Made by a program: the position numbers and the translations under genes | Assembly (NCBI GenBank): GCA_937995825.1 | Contig: CALKJO010000008.1 | Location: 62,001-126,000, forward strand | Origin: an uncultured Anaerolineae bacterium | Lineage (GTDB): Bacteria > Chloroflexota > Anaerolineae > Aggregatilineales > Phototrophicaceae | Length of the DNA stretch: 64,000 nucleotides | Direction: 5' to 3' | In this document: one piece after another, positions 35,097 through 43,757 of the stretch | Layout of the letters: every line of letters begins with the position of its first letter | Numbering within the stretch: the stretch's first letter is position 1 | The notes under the pieces: model-generated | The model's database searches: none | What the model saw: only the letters and a program-made list of their open reading frames with translations | What the model was told of the DNA's origin: nothing

Positions 35097-35166
35097 GAGT
35101 CGTGAGGGATGAGAAGCGAGTACAGCCGCGGAAGCGGCTCCTGATTTAACTCATCCCTCATAACTC
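35097..35166 (+). repeat. Long imperfect inverted repeat between binding protein and ATPase genes
   Basis: Arms GAGTCGTGAGGGATGAG (35097-35113) and CTCATCCCTCATAACTC (35150-35166) pair over 15 of 17 bases. A smaller AGCCGC/GCGGCT stem lies between them. Hairpins here often let the binding protein be expressed more than the rest of the transporter. No T run follows. Confidence 0.6.
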
Positions 35167-35186
35167 ATCGCGCATCATGAATTGAC

Positions 35187-36671
35187 ATGAGCGACCAACC
35201 GATTCTTCAGCTCAGGCACATCTCCAAGCGCTTCGGCGGCTTGCAGGCGCTGGACAATGTGGACTTCGATCTGCTTGCGGGCGAAAGCCATGCGCTGGTC
35301 GGGGAAAATGGGGCGGGCAAAAGCACGCTGATGCGCATCCTCTCCGGCGTCTACAGCGAATATGATGGTGAATTCCTGCTCGATGGTCAGCCACACCGCT
35401 TCAAATCACCCGCCGACGCGCTGGCGCGCGGGATCGGCATGATCCATCAGGAATTGAGCGTCATGCCGGAGCTGTCCGTCGCGGAGAACATCTTTTTAGG
35501 CAGGCAGCCGCTCACGCCGTTCGGCACGGTGGACTGGCGGCTGATGAATGAGCGCGCCGCCGCCGAACTCACCAATCTCGGCTTTCCCGATGTCGATGTG
35601 CGCCGACCGCTGGAGCTGTATTCACTGGGGATTCAGCAGGTGGTGGAGGTGCTGCGCGTGATCACGTCCGGCGCGCGCATTTTGATCATGGATGAACCCA
35701 CGTCAGCGCTGTCACCGGCGGAGGTCGATCATCTGATCATGGTGATCGACGCGCTGCGCGCGCAGAAACGCAGCATTATTTATATCTCGCACTTCCTTGA
35801 GGAGGTCATGCGCGTGGCTGACCGCGTCACCGTGCTGCGCGATGGGCGCAAAGTCGCCACGCTCAAGCGCGAGGAGACCAATGCCGATCATCTGATTTCC
35901 TTGATTTTGGGACGCGAGATCGACGCGCGGCTTCCAAGCGCGGTGGAGCGCCGCAATGAGCAGGTCATGCTCTCTGTGCGCGATCTGACCAGCGATGCCT
36001 TTCGCGGCATCAGCTTCGACATCGGCATGGGCGAGATCGTCGGGCTGTATGGCGCAGTTGGGGCGGGGCATTTCAATGTCGCCAAAGCGCTCTTCGGCAT
36101 GTATCGCTTCGACTCTGGTGACATTGTGTTGGACGGCGTGCCGTTTCCGCGCCGCTTCAGCGCTCGCTATGCGATCAAGCGCGGCGTCGCCTATGCGATT
36201 GAGTCGCGGCGCAAGAGCTTATTTCTGGATGAACCGAACTACCGCAACATCACCCTGCCCCACCTGGACAAGATCGGCGGCATGATCCCGCGTCCACAGC
36301 GCGAACTTGCCGTTGCCACGCCGGCAATGCGCCGCGTCAACGTCCAGCCCAGCGATCCGCGCAGCGCCGTCGGCACGCTCAGCGGCGGCAATCAGCAGAA
36401 GGTCGCCATTGCCCGCTGGATCACCCACCCGCCGAAAATCTTCATCGTCAGCGAACCGACGCGCGGCATGGATGTCGGGGCGAAAAACGAAGTGCTGGGA
36501 ATTCTGCGCGAATTTCGCAATGAAGGGTTCGCTGTGCTGGTCGTCTCGTCCGAGCCGGAGACCGTGCTTGCCGTGTGTGACCGGATCATCGTCATGTCGC
36601 GCGGCAGGATCGTGGCAGAAATGGCAAATACGGACGCGGTGAATAAAGACACCTTGATGAGGCTGCTCTAA
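35187..36671 (+). CDS. Sugar ABC importer ATPase with two nucleotide-binding domains (RbsA/MglA type)
   Basis: The 494-residue protein has two ABC domains. The first has Walker A LVGENGAGKSTLMRILSGVY, the signature-like YSLGIQQVVEVLR, and Walker B ILIMDEPTSAL. The second has a degenerate Walker A GLYGAVGAGHFNVAKA, normal for this class, with LSGGNQQKVAIARWI and IVSEPTRGMDVGAK. It drives uptake of the ligand of the upstream binding protein. The permease ATG follows its stop by a single base, showing tight coupling. The ribosome site is weak. Confidence 0.94.
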   Translation: MSDQPILQLRHISKRFGGLQALDNVDFDLLAGESHALVGENGAGKSTLMRILSGVYSEYDGEFLLDGQPHRFKSPADALARGIGMIHQELSVMPELSVAENIFLGRQPLTPFGTVDWRLMNERAAAELTNLGFPDVDVRRPLELYSLGIQQVVEVLRVITSGARILIMDEPTSALSPAEVDHLIMVIDALRAQKRSIIYISHFLEEVMRVADRVTVLRDGRKVATLKREETNADHLISLILGREIDARLPSAVERRNEQVMLSVRDLTSDAFRGISFDIGMGEIVGLYGAVGAGHFNVAKALFGMYRFDSGDIVLDGVPFPRRFSARYAIKRGVAYAIESRRKSLFLDEPNYRNITLPHLDKIGGMIPRPQRELAVATPAMRRVNVQPSDPRSAVGTLSGGNQQKVAIARWITHPPKIFIVSEPTRGMDVGAKNEVLGILREFRNEGFAVLVVSSEPETVLAVCDRIIVMSRGRIVAEMANTDAVNKDTLMRLL

Positions 36672-36672
36672 A

Positions 36673-37704
36673 ATGACAACAGGACAACCCACCGCCGGAC
36701 GGATGGTTCAGCCGCGCACAGGCGTGCGTCAGCTTCGCGCCGCGCTGCCGATTGTCGCGCCCTTTTTGACGCTGCTGGTGCTGGGCATCTTCTTTTCGGT
36801 GACCACCACCACGTTTTTCAACCCGGTCAACCTGAATAACATCCTCGTGCAGGTCTCGACGCTGGCGATCTTGGCGACCGGTATGACCTTCGTGCTGCTG
36901 ACAGGCGAGATCGACCTGAGCATCGCGGCAATGGTCACGCTGTCCGGCGTGCTGTCGGCGCATCTGTTCGCCAATCTCGGCTTGCGCGAGCCGTTCACCA
37001 CTGCTATCCCGCTGGGCGTGGCAACCCTGCTGGGCTTCATCAGCGGCGTGGCATCGACCAAGTTTCGCATCCCGTCGTTCATGTCGACGCTGGCGATGTC
37101 GCTGGTGGCGTCGGGATTGGCAATCGGCATCAGCCAGGGGCGCATCGTCTTTCAATACTCCGATGTGCTGCGCGTGTTGGGCAGTGGGCGGCTGTTCGAC
37201 GATCCCGCCAATCTCCGTGTGCTGACGGTTGTCGCTGCCATCTGCCTGCTGATCGGCTTTCTGGTGCTGCGCTACACGCGCTTTGGGCGCTTCGTCTACA
37301 TGACTGGCGCGAACAAGAGCGCGGCGCGGCTGGCAGGCGTCGATACCGATGCGATTGTGATCGCCTGCCTGACAATCTGCGGCTTCACCGCAGGTCTGGC
37401 GGGTCTGGCGACCGTCGGACGGCTAGCGAGCGCGCAGCCCCAGGTCATCAACAGCTTCCTGATCGACACCATCGGCGCGGTCGTGTTGGGCGGCACATCG
37501 CTGGCGGGCGGGCGCGGCGGCATGTTCCAGACGCTGGCGGGCTTGCTGATCTACGGCACGCTGCGCAACGGTCTGGACAACATCCCGGCGCTGCAAGTCG
37601 GCGCGGGGACGTTCTTCAAAGAGTTCATCACGGGTATCGTGCTGCTCATCGCTTTAGTCGTCAACGTCCTGCTCAGCGGACGCGCCAGCCGAGATAAAAC
37701 ATAA
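36673..37704 (+). CDS. Sugar ABC importer permease (RbsC/MglC type)
   Basis: The 343-residue permease has about ten helices. Hallmarks are LATGMTFVLLTGEIDLSIAA (DLSI motif), FRIPSFMSTLAMSLVASGL, GRFVYMTGANKSAARLAGVD, and LGGTSLAGGRGGMFQTL. These fit the BPD_transp_2 family of carbohydrate importers, which use one permease gene forming a homodimer. It ends two bases before the kinase-like gene. The ATPase, permease and kinase are therefore almost certainly made from one transcript. Substrate cannot be deduced from this protein alone. Confidence 0.94.
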   Translation: MTTGQPTAGRMVQPRTGVRQLRAALPIVAPFLTLLVLGIFFSVTTTTFFNPVNLNNILVQVSTLAILATGMTFVLLTGEIDLSIAAMVTLSGVLSAHLFANLGLREPFTTAIPLGVATLLGFISGVASTKFRIPSFMSTLAMSLVASGLAIGISQGRIVFQYSDVLRVLGSGRLFDDPANLRVLTVVAAICLLIGFLVLRYTRFGRFVYMTGANKSAARLAGVDTDAIVIACLTICGFTAGLAGLATVGRLASAQPQVINSFLIDTIGAVVLGGTSLAGGRGGMFQTLAGLLIYGTLRNGLDNIPALQVGAGTFFKEFITGIVLLIALVVNVLLSGRASRDKT

Positions 37705-37706
37705 TC

Positions 37707-38942
37707 ATGTACGAGACCTACCAACCTCTCACCCCTGAAACCGTCATCGATTACGCCCGTCAGCGCCCGGAACTGGCGGACATCTTCCGCCCTGGCGAAG
37801 CACTGGAGTCGGTCGAAGTCGGGGATGGCAACCTCAATCTAGTCTTCAAAGTCTGGGCGGCGGCGGAGCCAGATCGGACGCTGGTGATCAAGCAGGCGCT
37901 CCCGTATGTGCGGTTAGTTGGGGAAAGCTGGCGGCTGCCAACCGACCGCGCGCGCATCGAGGCGCAGGCGCTTGAGGTTGAGTCGCGCCTCTGCCCACAG
38001 CACACCCCGAAGGTCTACTTCTTCGATCCGGTCATGTTCTGCACCGGGATGCAGAACCTCAACCGCCACATCATCATGCGCAAGGGCTTGATCGACGGCA
38101 TTAGCTATCCCCATTTCGCAGAGCATATCGGTGTCTTTCTGGCGCGCACGCTGGCGGGGACGAGCGACTTGGTGCTGGATTACAGGACAAAGAAAGAGGA
38201 GGTTGCCCGCTTCATCAATCCTGAGCTGTGCAAGATCACCGAAGACCTGGTCTTCACTGAGCCGTACCGCGCCCATGAACGCAACCTCTACCACAAAGAG
38301 CTTGAGCCGCAGGTGCTGGCACTGCAAGCCGATGACGCGCTGCGCGCCGAAGTCGCGGTTATGAAAGAGAAATTCATGACCGAGGCACAGGCGCTCATTC
38401 ACGGCGATCTGCACACTGGCAGCATCATGGTCAATCAGGAGGAAACCTACTGCATCGATCCCGAATTTGCCTTCTACGGTCCAATGGGCTTTGACATCGG
38501 CGCGGTGATCGGCAATCTGTTCCTAAGCTATGCCAGCCATGAAGTCCGCACGAAGGATGAGCAGAAGCGCGCCGCCTTCCGCTGCTATCTGACAGACACG
38601 GTGATCGCGCTCTGGCAGGTGTTCGTGCGCGAGTTTGAGCAGGTCGGCTGGGCGCACGCTGACCCCATCGACATGCCCCGCGCCTACCGCGACGGCTACA
38701 TGCTGCGTCTCCTGCAGGACTCGGCGGGCTTTGCCGCGTGCAAGATGATGCGGCGCGTGATCGGGCTGGCTGGCGTTGCCGACATTCGCGGGATCGAAGA
38801 TGTGCATGAGCGCGCTATCGCCGCCAGCCTCGCGCTCAATATCGCTGTCCCGCTGATCAAGCAGCGCGCCAGCCTGACCCAGATCGACGATCTGGTCGCC
38901 ATCGCCACCGCGCAGCGCCCGACCTATCCCTATCCGAGCTGA
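37707..38942 (+). CDS. mtnK: 5-methylthioribose kinase-like protein
   Basis: The 411-residue protein has the protein-kinase-like fold of MtnK: GDGNLNLVFKVW near residue 38-50 (nucleotide loop), TLVIKQALPYVR (ATP Lys), ALIHGDLHTGSIMVN (catalytic Asp) and YCIDPEFAFYGPMGFDIG (metal Asp). MtnK phosphorylates 5-methylthioribose at C1 in methionine salvage. ATG is two bases after the permease stop. No mtnA isomerase or other salvage gene is seen. Its place in an importer operon argues that the imported sugar is methylthioribose or a similar 5-deoxypentose. A different sugar kinase of the same fold is possible. Confidence 0.85.
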   Translation: MYETYQPLTPETVIDYARQRPELADIFRPGEALESVEVGDGNLNLVFKVWAAAEPDRTLVIKQALPYVRLVGESWRLPTDRARIEAQALEVESRLCPQHTPKVYFFDPVMFCTGMQNLNRHIIMRKGLIDGISYPHFAEHIGVFLARTLAGTSDLVLDYRTKKEEVARFINPELCKITEDLVFTEPYRAHERNLYHKELEPQVLALQADDALRAEVAVMKEKFMTEAQALIHGDLHTGSIMVNQEETYCIDPEFAFYGPMGFDIGAVIGNLFLSYASHEVRTKDEQKRAAFRCYLTDTVIALWQVFVREFEQVGWAHADPIDMPRAYRDGYMLRLLQDSAGFAACKMMRRVIGLAGVADIRGIEDVHERAIAASLALNIAVPLIKQRASLTQIDDLVAIATAQRPTYPYPS

Positions 38943-38979
38943 TCCGCGCTCGGTCTGTTCCCGGCTGACGTAGATCGTG

Positions 38980-38985
38980 TATAGT
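38980..38985 (+). promoter_or_regulatory. -10-like box before the GDP-fucose synthase gene
   Basis: TATAGT matches the -10 consensus in five of six bases, about 40 bases before the ATG. The -35 region is poor, so this call is tentative. Confidence 0.3.
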
Positions 38986-39023
38986 AGGCGCACATCTGAG
39001 GCAGGGAACATAGGTCAACAGTC

Positions 39024-39986
39024 ATGGTGAACATATTTTGGCAGGATCAGCGCGTCGTGGTGACGGGCGGGAGTGGTTTTCTCGGCTCATTCGTCGTCGA
39101 GAGACTGCGCGCGCGCGGCGCGGGGTCGATCATTGTGCCGCGCAGGGCGCAGTATGACCTGCGCCAGCGCGCCGCCATCGACGATCTGCTCAGCGACTCC
39201 CGCCCGACGATGGTGATCCACCTGGCGGCAACCGTCGGCGGGATCGGCGCGAACCGCGAGCGCCCGGCAGAGTTTTTCTACGACAATCTGATGATGAGCG
39301 CGCAGCTTCTCGACGCCAGCTATCGCATGGGGGTTGAGAAGTTCGTCGGCATCGGCACGATCTGCGCCTATCCCAAGATCACGCCGATCCCACTTCAGGA
39401 AGATCATCTCTGGGACGGCTTCCCCGAAGAGACCAACGCGCCCTACGGCATCGCTAAGCGCGCCCTGCTGATGCAGAGCCAGGCGTATCGCCAGCAGTAC
39501 GGCTACAACGCGATCCACCTGATGCCGGTCAATCTCTACGGACCGCGCGATAACTTCGACCTGAAAACGTCGCACGTGATCCCCGCCCTGATCCGCAAGA
39601 CCATTGAAGCACAGGCGCGCGGCGATGATCAGATCGTCGTCTGGGGCGATGGGACGCCGACACGGGAATTTCTCTACGTCGAGGACGCCGCTGAAGGCAT
39701 CGTCATGGCGGCGGAGCGCTACAACGATCCCGATCCGGTCAATTTAGGCAGCGGCATGGAGATCAGCATCCGCGATCTAGTCAGCACGATCACGCGGCTG
39801 ATCGGCTTCGAGGGGCGCATCGTCTGGGACACGGAAAAACCAAACGGTCAGCCGCGCCGACGGCTGGATGTATCGCGGGCAAAGGCGCGCTTCGGCTTTG
39901 AAGCGCGCACGCCGTTTGAGCCTGGCTTGCAGAAAACCATCGCCTGGTATCGGGAACAGACCGCGCTCAGTGCGCCTGGGGGATAG
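39024..39986 (+). CDS. GDP-L-fucose synthase-like SDR
   Basis: The 320-residue extended SDR has the NADP loop [58 protein letters not shown], catalytic APYGIAKR (Tyr and Lys), [20 protein letters not shown] and the C-terminal [20 protein letters not shown] and [17 protein letters not shown], all as in GDP-4-keto-6-deoxymannose epimerase-reductase. The product is GDP-L-fucose for surface polymers. The partner Gmd (GDP-mannose dehydratase) is not in the window. It is the last plus-strand gene before the convergent aldolase gene. Confidence 0.9.
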   Translation: MVNIFWQDQRVVVTGGSGFLGSFVVERLRARGAGSIIVPRRAQYDLRQRAAIDDLLSDSRPTMVIHLAATVGGIGANRERPAEFFYDNLMMSAQLLDASYRMGVEKFVGIGTICAYPKITPIPLQEDHLWDGFPEETNAPYGIAKRALLMQSQAYRQQYGYNAIHLMPVNLYGPRDNFDLKTSHVIPALIRKTIEAQARGDDQIVVWGDGTPTREFLYVEDAAEGIVMAAERYNDPDPVNLGSGMEISIRDLVSTITRLIGFEGRIVWDTEKPNGQPRRRLDVSRAKARFGFEARTPFEPGLQKTIAWYREQTALSAPGG

Positions 39987-40018
39987 ACTCCCCCGGCGCA
40001 CCCAGATCGAAGGCGGAC

Positions 40019-41119
40019 TTACGCCACTGTCACATCCGCACACAGATAGACATCCTGAATCGCCCGCAGCAGCGCCGCGCCTTCCTCCAGCGGACGCTGG
40101 AACGCCTTGCGACCGCTGATCAAGCCCATGCCGCCGGCGCGCTTGTTGACGACCGCCGTCATGACCGCTTCTGCCAAGTCGCTTTCGCCGCTGGACGCGC
40201 CGCCGCTGCTGATCAGCCCCGCCCGCCCCATGTAGCCGTTGACGACCTGATAGCGCGTCAGGTCGATCAGGTTAGGGCTGGTCAGGTGGGTGTAGATGCG
40301 CTCGTCCAGCTTGCCATAAGATGATCCACCCGTGTTGAGCGCTTTATAGCCGCCGTTGTGAGTCGGGAGTTTCTGCTTGATGATGTCGGCTTCAATCGTG
40401 ACGCCGAGATGATTCGCCTGTGCGGTCAGGTCGGCGGCGGTCTCGTGATTGACGCCGTTGACCTTGAACTGCGGATTGCGCATATAGCACCAGAGAATAG
40501 TCGCCATGCCATATTCATGCGCGCGGTAGAAGGCTTCTGCCACTTCTACAAGCTGGCGTGTGCTGTCTTCACTGCCGAAGTAGACCGTTGCGCCAACCGC
40601 CACTGCGCCCATGTCCCATGCCTGCTCAACCTGCCCGAACATCACCTGCTCAAATTTATTCGGATAGGTCAGCAGCTCATTATGGTTGATCTTGACGATG
40701 AAGGGGATTTTGTGCGCGTATTTACGGGCAACCGCGCCCAGAACGCCAAAGGTGCTGGCGACGGCGTTGCAGCCGCCCTCAATCGCCAGCTTCACAATGT
40801 TTTCCGGGTCAAAATAGATCGGATTCGGCGCAAACGATGCGCCCGCGCTGTGTTCGATGCCCTGATCGACCGGCAGGATCGAGACATAGCCCGTCCCAGC
40901 CAGGCGTCCGTGGTTCAAAATCTGCGCCAAGCTGCGCAGAGTTTGTGGGCTGCGGTCGGAATGCGCCCAAACGCGGTCGATGAAATCGGGTCCCGGCAGA
41001 TGCAGATGTGCTTTATCAATCGTCTTCGAGGTATGCGTCAGCAGATCGGCGTGATCGCCAAGCAGTTGGGCGATCCGGTCGATGGTGAGTGGGGCTTCCG
41101 TTACAGGAGCAAGAGCCAT
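40019..41119 (-). CDS. Class I fructose-bisphosphate aldolase (FbaB/DhnA type)
   Basis: The 366-residue Schiff-base aldolase cleaves fructose 1,6-bisphosphate into DHAP and glyceraldehyde 3-phosphate. Motifs include [78 protein letters not shown] and the phosphate site [16 protein letters not shown]...[15 protein letters not shown] at 41119 has GGAG nine bases upstream; the 57 extra track residues were removed. DHAP is also the product of DhaKL, 10 kb away. It is convergent with the GDP-fucose synthase gene. Confidence 0.93.
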   Translation of the reverse strand: MALAPVTEAPLTIDRIAQLLGDHADLLTHTSKTIDKAHLHLPGPDFIDRVWAHSDRSPQTLRSLAQILNHGRLAGTGYVSILPVDQGIEHSAGASFAPNPIYFDPENIVKLAIEGGCNAVASTFGVLGAVARKYAHKIPFIVKINHNELLTYPNKFEQVMFGQVEQAWDMGAVAVGATVYFGSEDSTRQLVEVAEAFYRAHEYGMATILWCYMRNPQFKVNGVNHETAADLTAQANHLGVTIEADIIKQKLPTHNGGYKALNTGGSSYGKLDERIYTHLTSPNLIDLTRYQVVNGYMGRAGLISSGGASSGESDLAEAVMTAVVNKRAGGMGLISGRKAFQRPLEEGAALLRAIQDVYLCADVTVA

Positions 41120-41156
41120 CGTGATAAACTCCATCCTAAACAGCGATAGCGCATCA

Positions 41157-41165
41157 AGTATATCA
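41157..41165 (-). promoter_or_regulatory. Extended -10 promoter of the aldolase gene
   Basis: On the minus strand TGATATACT is a good extended -10 box (TATACT with TG one base ahead), about 38 bases before the aldolase ATG. The -35 hexamer is weak, as is common for extended -10 promoters. The remaining 240 bases to the SDR gene show no other clear element. Confidence 0.5.
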
Positions 41166-41406
41166 TTTTCTGATCGCACTAACCTGACCGAATCGCGGCA
41201 TAATAATAAAGAAAACTCTCGACATCCGAAAGCCCTGCTGCCATGAAGCCGTTCGAAGCGACAAGCCAGTTTTTGTAAGGGTATCATCATCGATATCAGT
41301 CGGGCGGCGGAAAGTCAATTGGGCAAAGGCAGCGCTTTTCGGGTAAGCTTGCCTGCGCTGGCTGAACCCCAACCAGAAACAGGACAGGCGTAGAAAAGGC
41401 AGACCA

Positions 41407-42153
41407 ATGCGCGTGAATCTCATGGATAAAGTGGCGCTGGTGACCGGATCAGCGCACCGCGTCGGGCGAGCGATTGCGCTGGAACTGGCGCGAGTCGGCG
41501 TTCACATTCTGGTGCATTACAATACGTCAAGCGAGGAGACCGTCAGAGCCGCCGTGCGCGATATTAAGTCGCTGGGGGTTGAAGCTTATGCGGTGCAGGC
41601 GAATATCAGCACGCGCGAAGGTGTCAGCGCCGCCTTCGACGCGCTGCGGACTCATTTCGGACGGCTCGACATCCTGGTCAACAGCGCCTCGAACTTTCAG
41701 CGCCGGGCGCTGATGGACGTGACGCTTGAGGAATGGAACGAGACCATCGCGATCAACCTGACCGCGCCCTTTCTCTGCACGCAGGAGGCGGTTAAACTGA
41801 TGCGCCAGAACACGCCGTCCGGCGGCTGCATCATCAACATCTGCGACAACAGCGCCCTTCAGCCCTGGGTCGATTACGCGCATCATGGCGTCAGCAAAGC
41901 CGGCTTATGGGCGCTGACGCAGGTCAGCGCCGCCAGTCTCGGACCCGACATTCGCGTCAACGCCATCATCCCCGGTGCGGTTCTCAAGCCGCCGGACTTC
42001 AGCGAGGAAACCTGGATCAAGCTCTCTGCCAGAGCGCCCATCGGACGCCCCGGCACGGCGGAGGATGTCGGGCGCGCGGTCGTTTATCTGGCGAGCGAGG
42101 ACTTCCTGACCGGCGCGCTGCTGCATGTGGACGGCGGCGAACGCCTGATCTGA
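41407..42153 (+). CDS. Short-chain reductase (PTR1/FolM-like), Tyr-to-His at the active site
   Basis: The 248-residue SDR has an NADPH loop of the TGxxxRxG type (VTGSAHRVGRAIA), seen in pteridine and dihydrofolate reductases, then ILVNSASNF, and the catalytic helix YAHHGVSKAGLW. The Lys is present, but the residue four before it, normally Tyr, is His; a Tyr stands seven positions before the Lys. The C-terminal PIGRPGTAEDVGRAVVYLAS and DGGERLI are normal. AAAAGG lies upstream. The folC-like gene two genes downstream supports a folate/pterin role, but the altered active site leaves it uncertain. Confidence 0.85.
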   Translation: MRVNLMDKVALVTGSAHRVGRAIALELARVGVHILVHYNTSSEETVRAAVRDIKSLGVEAYAVQANISTREGVSAAFDALRTHFGRLDILVNSASNFQRRALMDVTLEEWNETIAINLTAPFLCTQEAVKLMRQNTPSGGCIINICDNSALQPWVDYAHHGVSKAGLWALTQVSAASLGPDIRVNAIIPGAVLKPPDFSEETWIKLSARAPIGRPGTAEDVGRAVVYLASEDFLTGALLHVDGGERLI

Positions 42154-42230
42154 AAAACGGCTGAGACCGCTCTGGCGCAGGCGGCGCAGCGTGTTACAAT
42201 GCGGGCATCAACGGAAGGGTTGTTGTACCG

Positions 42231-43751
42231 ATGAACAAACCGAATATCCTGCTGGTGATCCTCGACACAACGCGCCGCGATCACCTCTCCGCCTATGGCT
42301 TCCCCAAACTGACCACGCCGCACCTCGACGCTTTCGCAGCGGAGTCGGCGCTGTTCACCCGCGCGGTCGCGCCCGCTCAGTGGACGATCCCCGCTCATGC
42401 GTCGATTTTCACCGGGCTGTATCCTGGCGCGCACGGCGTCACGCAGAGCATCAGCGCTGTGGACGCCATGCAGCCCACGCTGGCGGAAATTCTGCGCGCC
42501 GACGGCTATCGCACCGCCGCCTTCTGCAACAATCCGCTGGTCGGCGTGCTGTTCAACGGCTTGCAGCGCGGCTTCGATGAGTTCTATAACTACGCCAGCG
42601 CCATTCCGCAGCGCCCACCGGGCGCGCAGACGCCGCTGCGCCGCGCCTTCATCCGGCGCGTTCAGCCGTATACGCGGCGCTTTGCCAACATCTTCGCCCG
42701 CCATGATACGCTTTTCCGCTTGGCGCTCTCGCCCCGCTGGACGCCGATCTGGTCGAAGGCGATCAACTTCAAAGGCAGCACGCCCGACTCAGTGAGCGAT
42801 CTGATCCAATGGATTTCAGCGCGCCGCCGCGACGATCCGCCCTTCTTCGCCTTCCTCAATCTGATGGGCGCGCACCTACCCTACCATCCCCCCTCGGATG
42901 CGCTTGAAGCAGTCGCGCCAGAGCTGAAAAACGACAAGCGCGCCTACGCCTTCATCCGCCAGTTCAACGCCGATGCCGCTGGGTGGGCGAGTCCTCCGCT
43001 CGAACCCTACACCGACTGGCAGCAGCACGCGCTTCACGCCTTCTACGACGCCGAACTGCATTATCAGGATCGCGATCTGGGGCGGCTGTTCAGCGCATTG
43101 AAGGCATCTGGCGCATTGGAGAACACGGTCGTGATCGTGGCTGCCGATCATGGCGAGGCACACGGCGAGCATGATCTGTTCGGGCATGGCTTCAACGTCC
43201 ATCAGGAATTGGTGCATGTCCCGCTCATCATCCACGATCCGGAGCGCTTCAAACCCGGAGCGCAGATCAGCGCCAACGTCAGCACGCGCCGCCTGTTCCA
43301 CACGATTTTAGAGCGCGCTGGCGTCCTGCCGCCGCTGGCGGAGGGCGATCCCAATGCTGATATCTACCGCCTGACGCTGGCGAATCCAGATGGCGAACGA
43401 GCCGCGTTTTCGGAGGCGTTTCCACCGATCATCTTCCTCAACGTCCTGAAGCACCGAATGCCCGACCGCGTGGTCAAGCTCCAGCTTGGCTCGGTGCGGC
43501 GCGGAGTCTATGCTGGCGACATCAAGCTGACCGTCCGCGATGCTGAAGGCGGGCTTGAGGTCGAGCGGCTGTACAACGTCGCCGCCGATCCGCTTGAAGC
43601 GCAGCCGCTCCCGCTGTCCGATCCAGCGGTCGAGCCGATGCGGGCAGAGATCGAGCGCTTCGCCGCCGCCTCCACGCCGCAGAACGGCGAACGCGCTGAC
43701 GCCAGCCCCGAAGTTCTGGAGCGGCTGCGCGATCTCGGCTATATCGAGTGA
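42231..43751 (+). CDS. Sulfatase-like alkaline-phosphatase-superfamily hydrolase lacking the formylglycine Cys
   Basis: The 506-residue protein has the fold start ILLVILDTTRRDHLSAYGFP (metal Asp pair), the nucleophile region QWTIPAHASIFTGLYPGAHG, and VVIVAADHGEAHGEHDLFGHG (metal Asp-His). True type I sulfatases have Cys/Ser-x-Pro-x-Arg here; this protein has Thr-Ile-Pro-Ala-His. Formylglycine maturation is therefore impossible at that spot, and Thr may be the nucleophile as in phosphodiester- or phosphonate-type relatives. There is no signal peptide or membrane helix, so it acts in the cytosol. It ends seven bases before the folC-like gene. Substrate unknown. Confidence 0.85.
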   Translation: MNKPNILLVILDTTRRDHLSAYGFPKLTTPHLDAFAAESALFTRAVAPAQWTIPAHASIFTGLYPGAHGVTQSISAVDAMQPTLAEILRADGYRTAAFCNNPLVGVLFNGLQRGFDEFYNYASAIPQRPPGAQTPLRRAFIRRVQPYTRRFANIFARHDTLFRLALSPRWTPIWSKAINFKGSTPDSVSDLIQWISARRRDDPPFFAFLNLMGAHLPYHPPSDALEAVAPELKNDKRAYAFIRQFNADAAGWASPPLEPYTDWQQHALHAFYDAELHYQDRDLGRLFSALKASGALENTVVIVAADHGEAHGEHDLFGHGFNVHQELVHVPLIIHDPERFKPGAQISANVSTRRLFHTILERAGVLPPLAEGDPNADIYRLTLANPDGERAAFSEAFPPIIFLNVLKHRMPDRVVKLQLGSVRRGVYAGDIKLTVRDAEGGLEVERLYNVAADPLEAQPLPLSDPAVEPMRAEIERFAAASTPQNGERADASPEVLERLRDLGYIE

Positions 43752-43757
43752 GGCGCG

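Noticed and set aside
34088-35161. 357-residue minus-strand ORF over the ABC binding-protein gene
   Set aside because: Composition dominated by Arg, His and Asp, with no motif; the plus frame is a Tat-exported binding protein.
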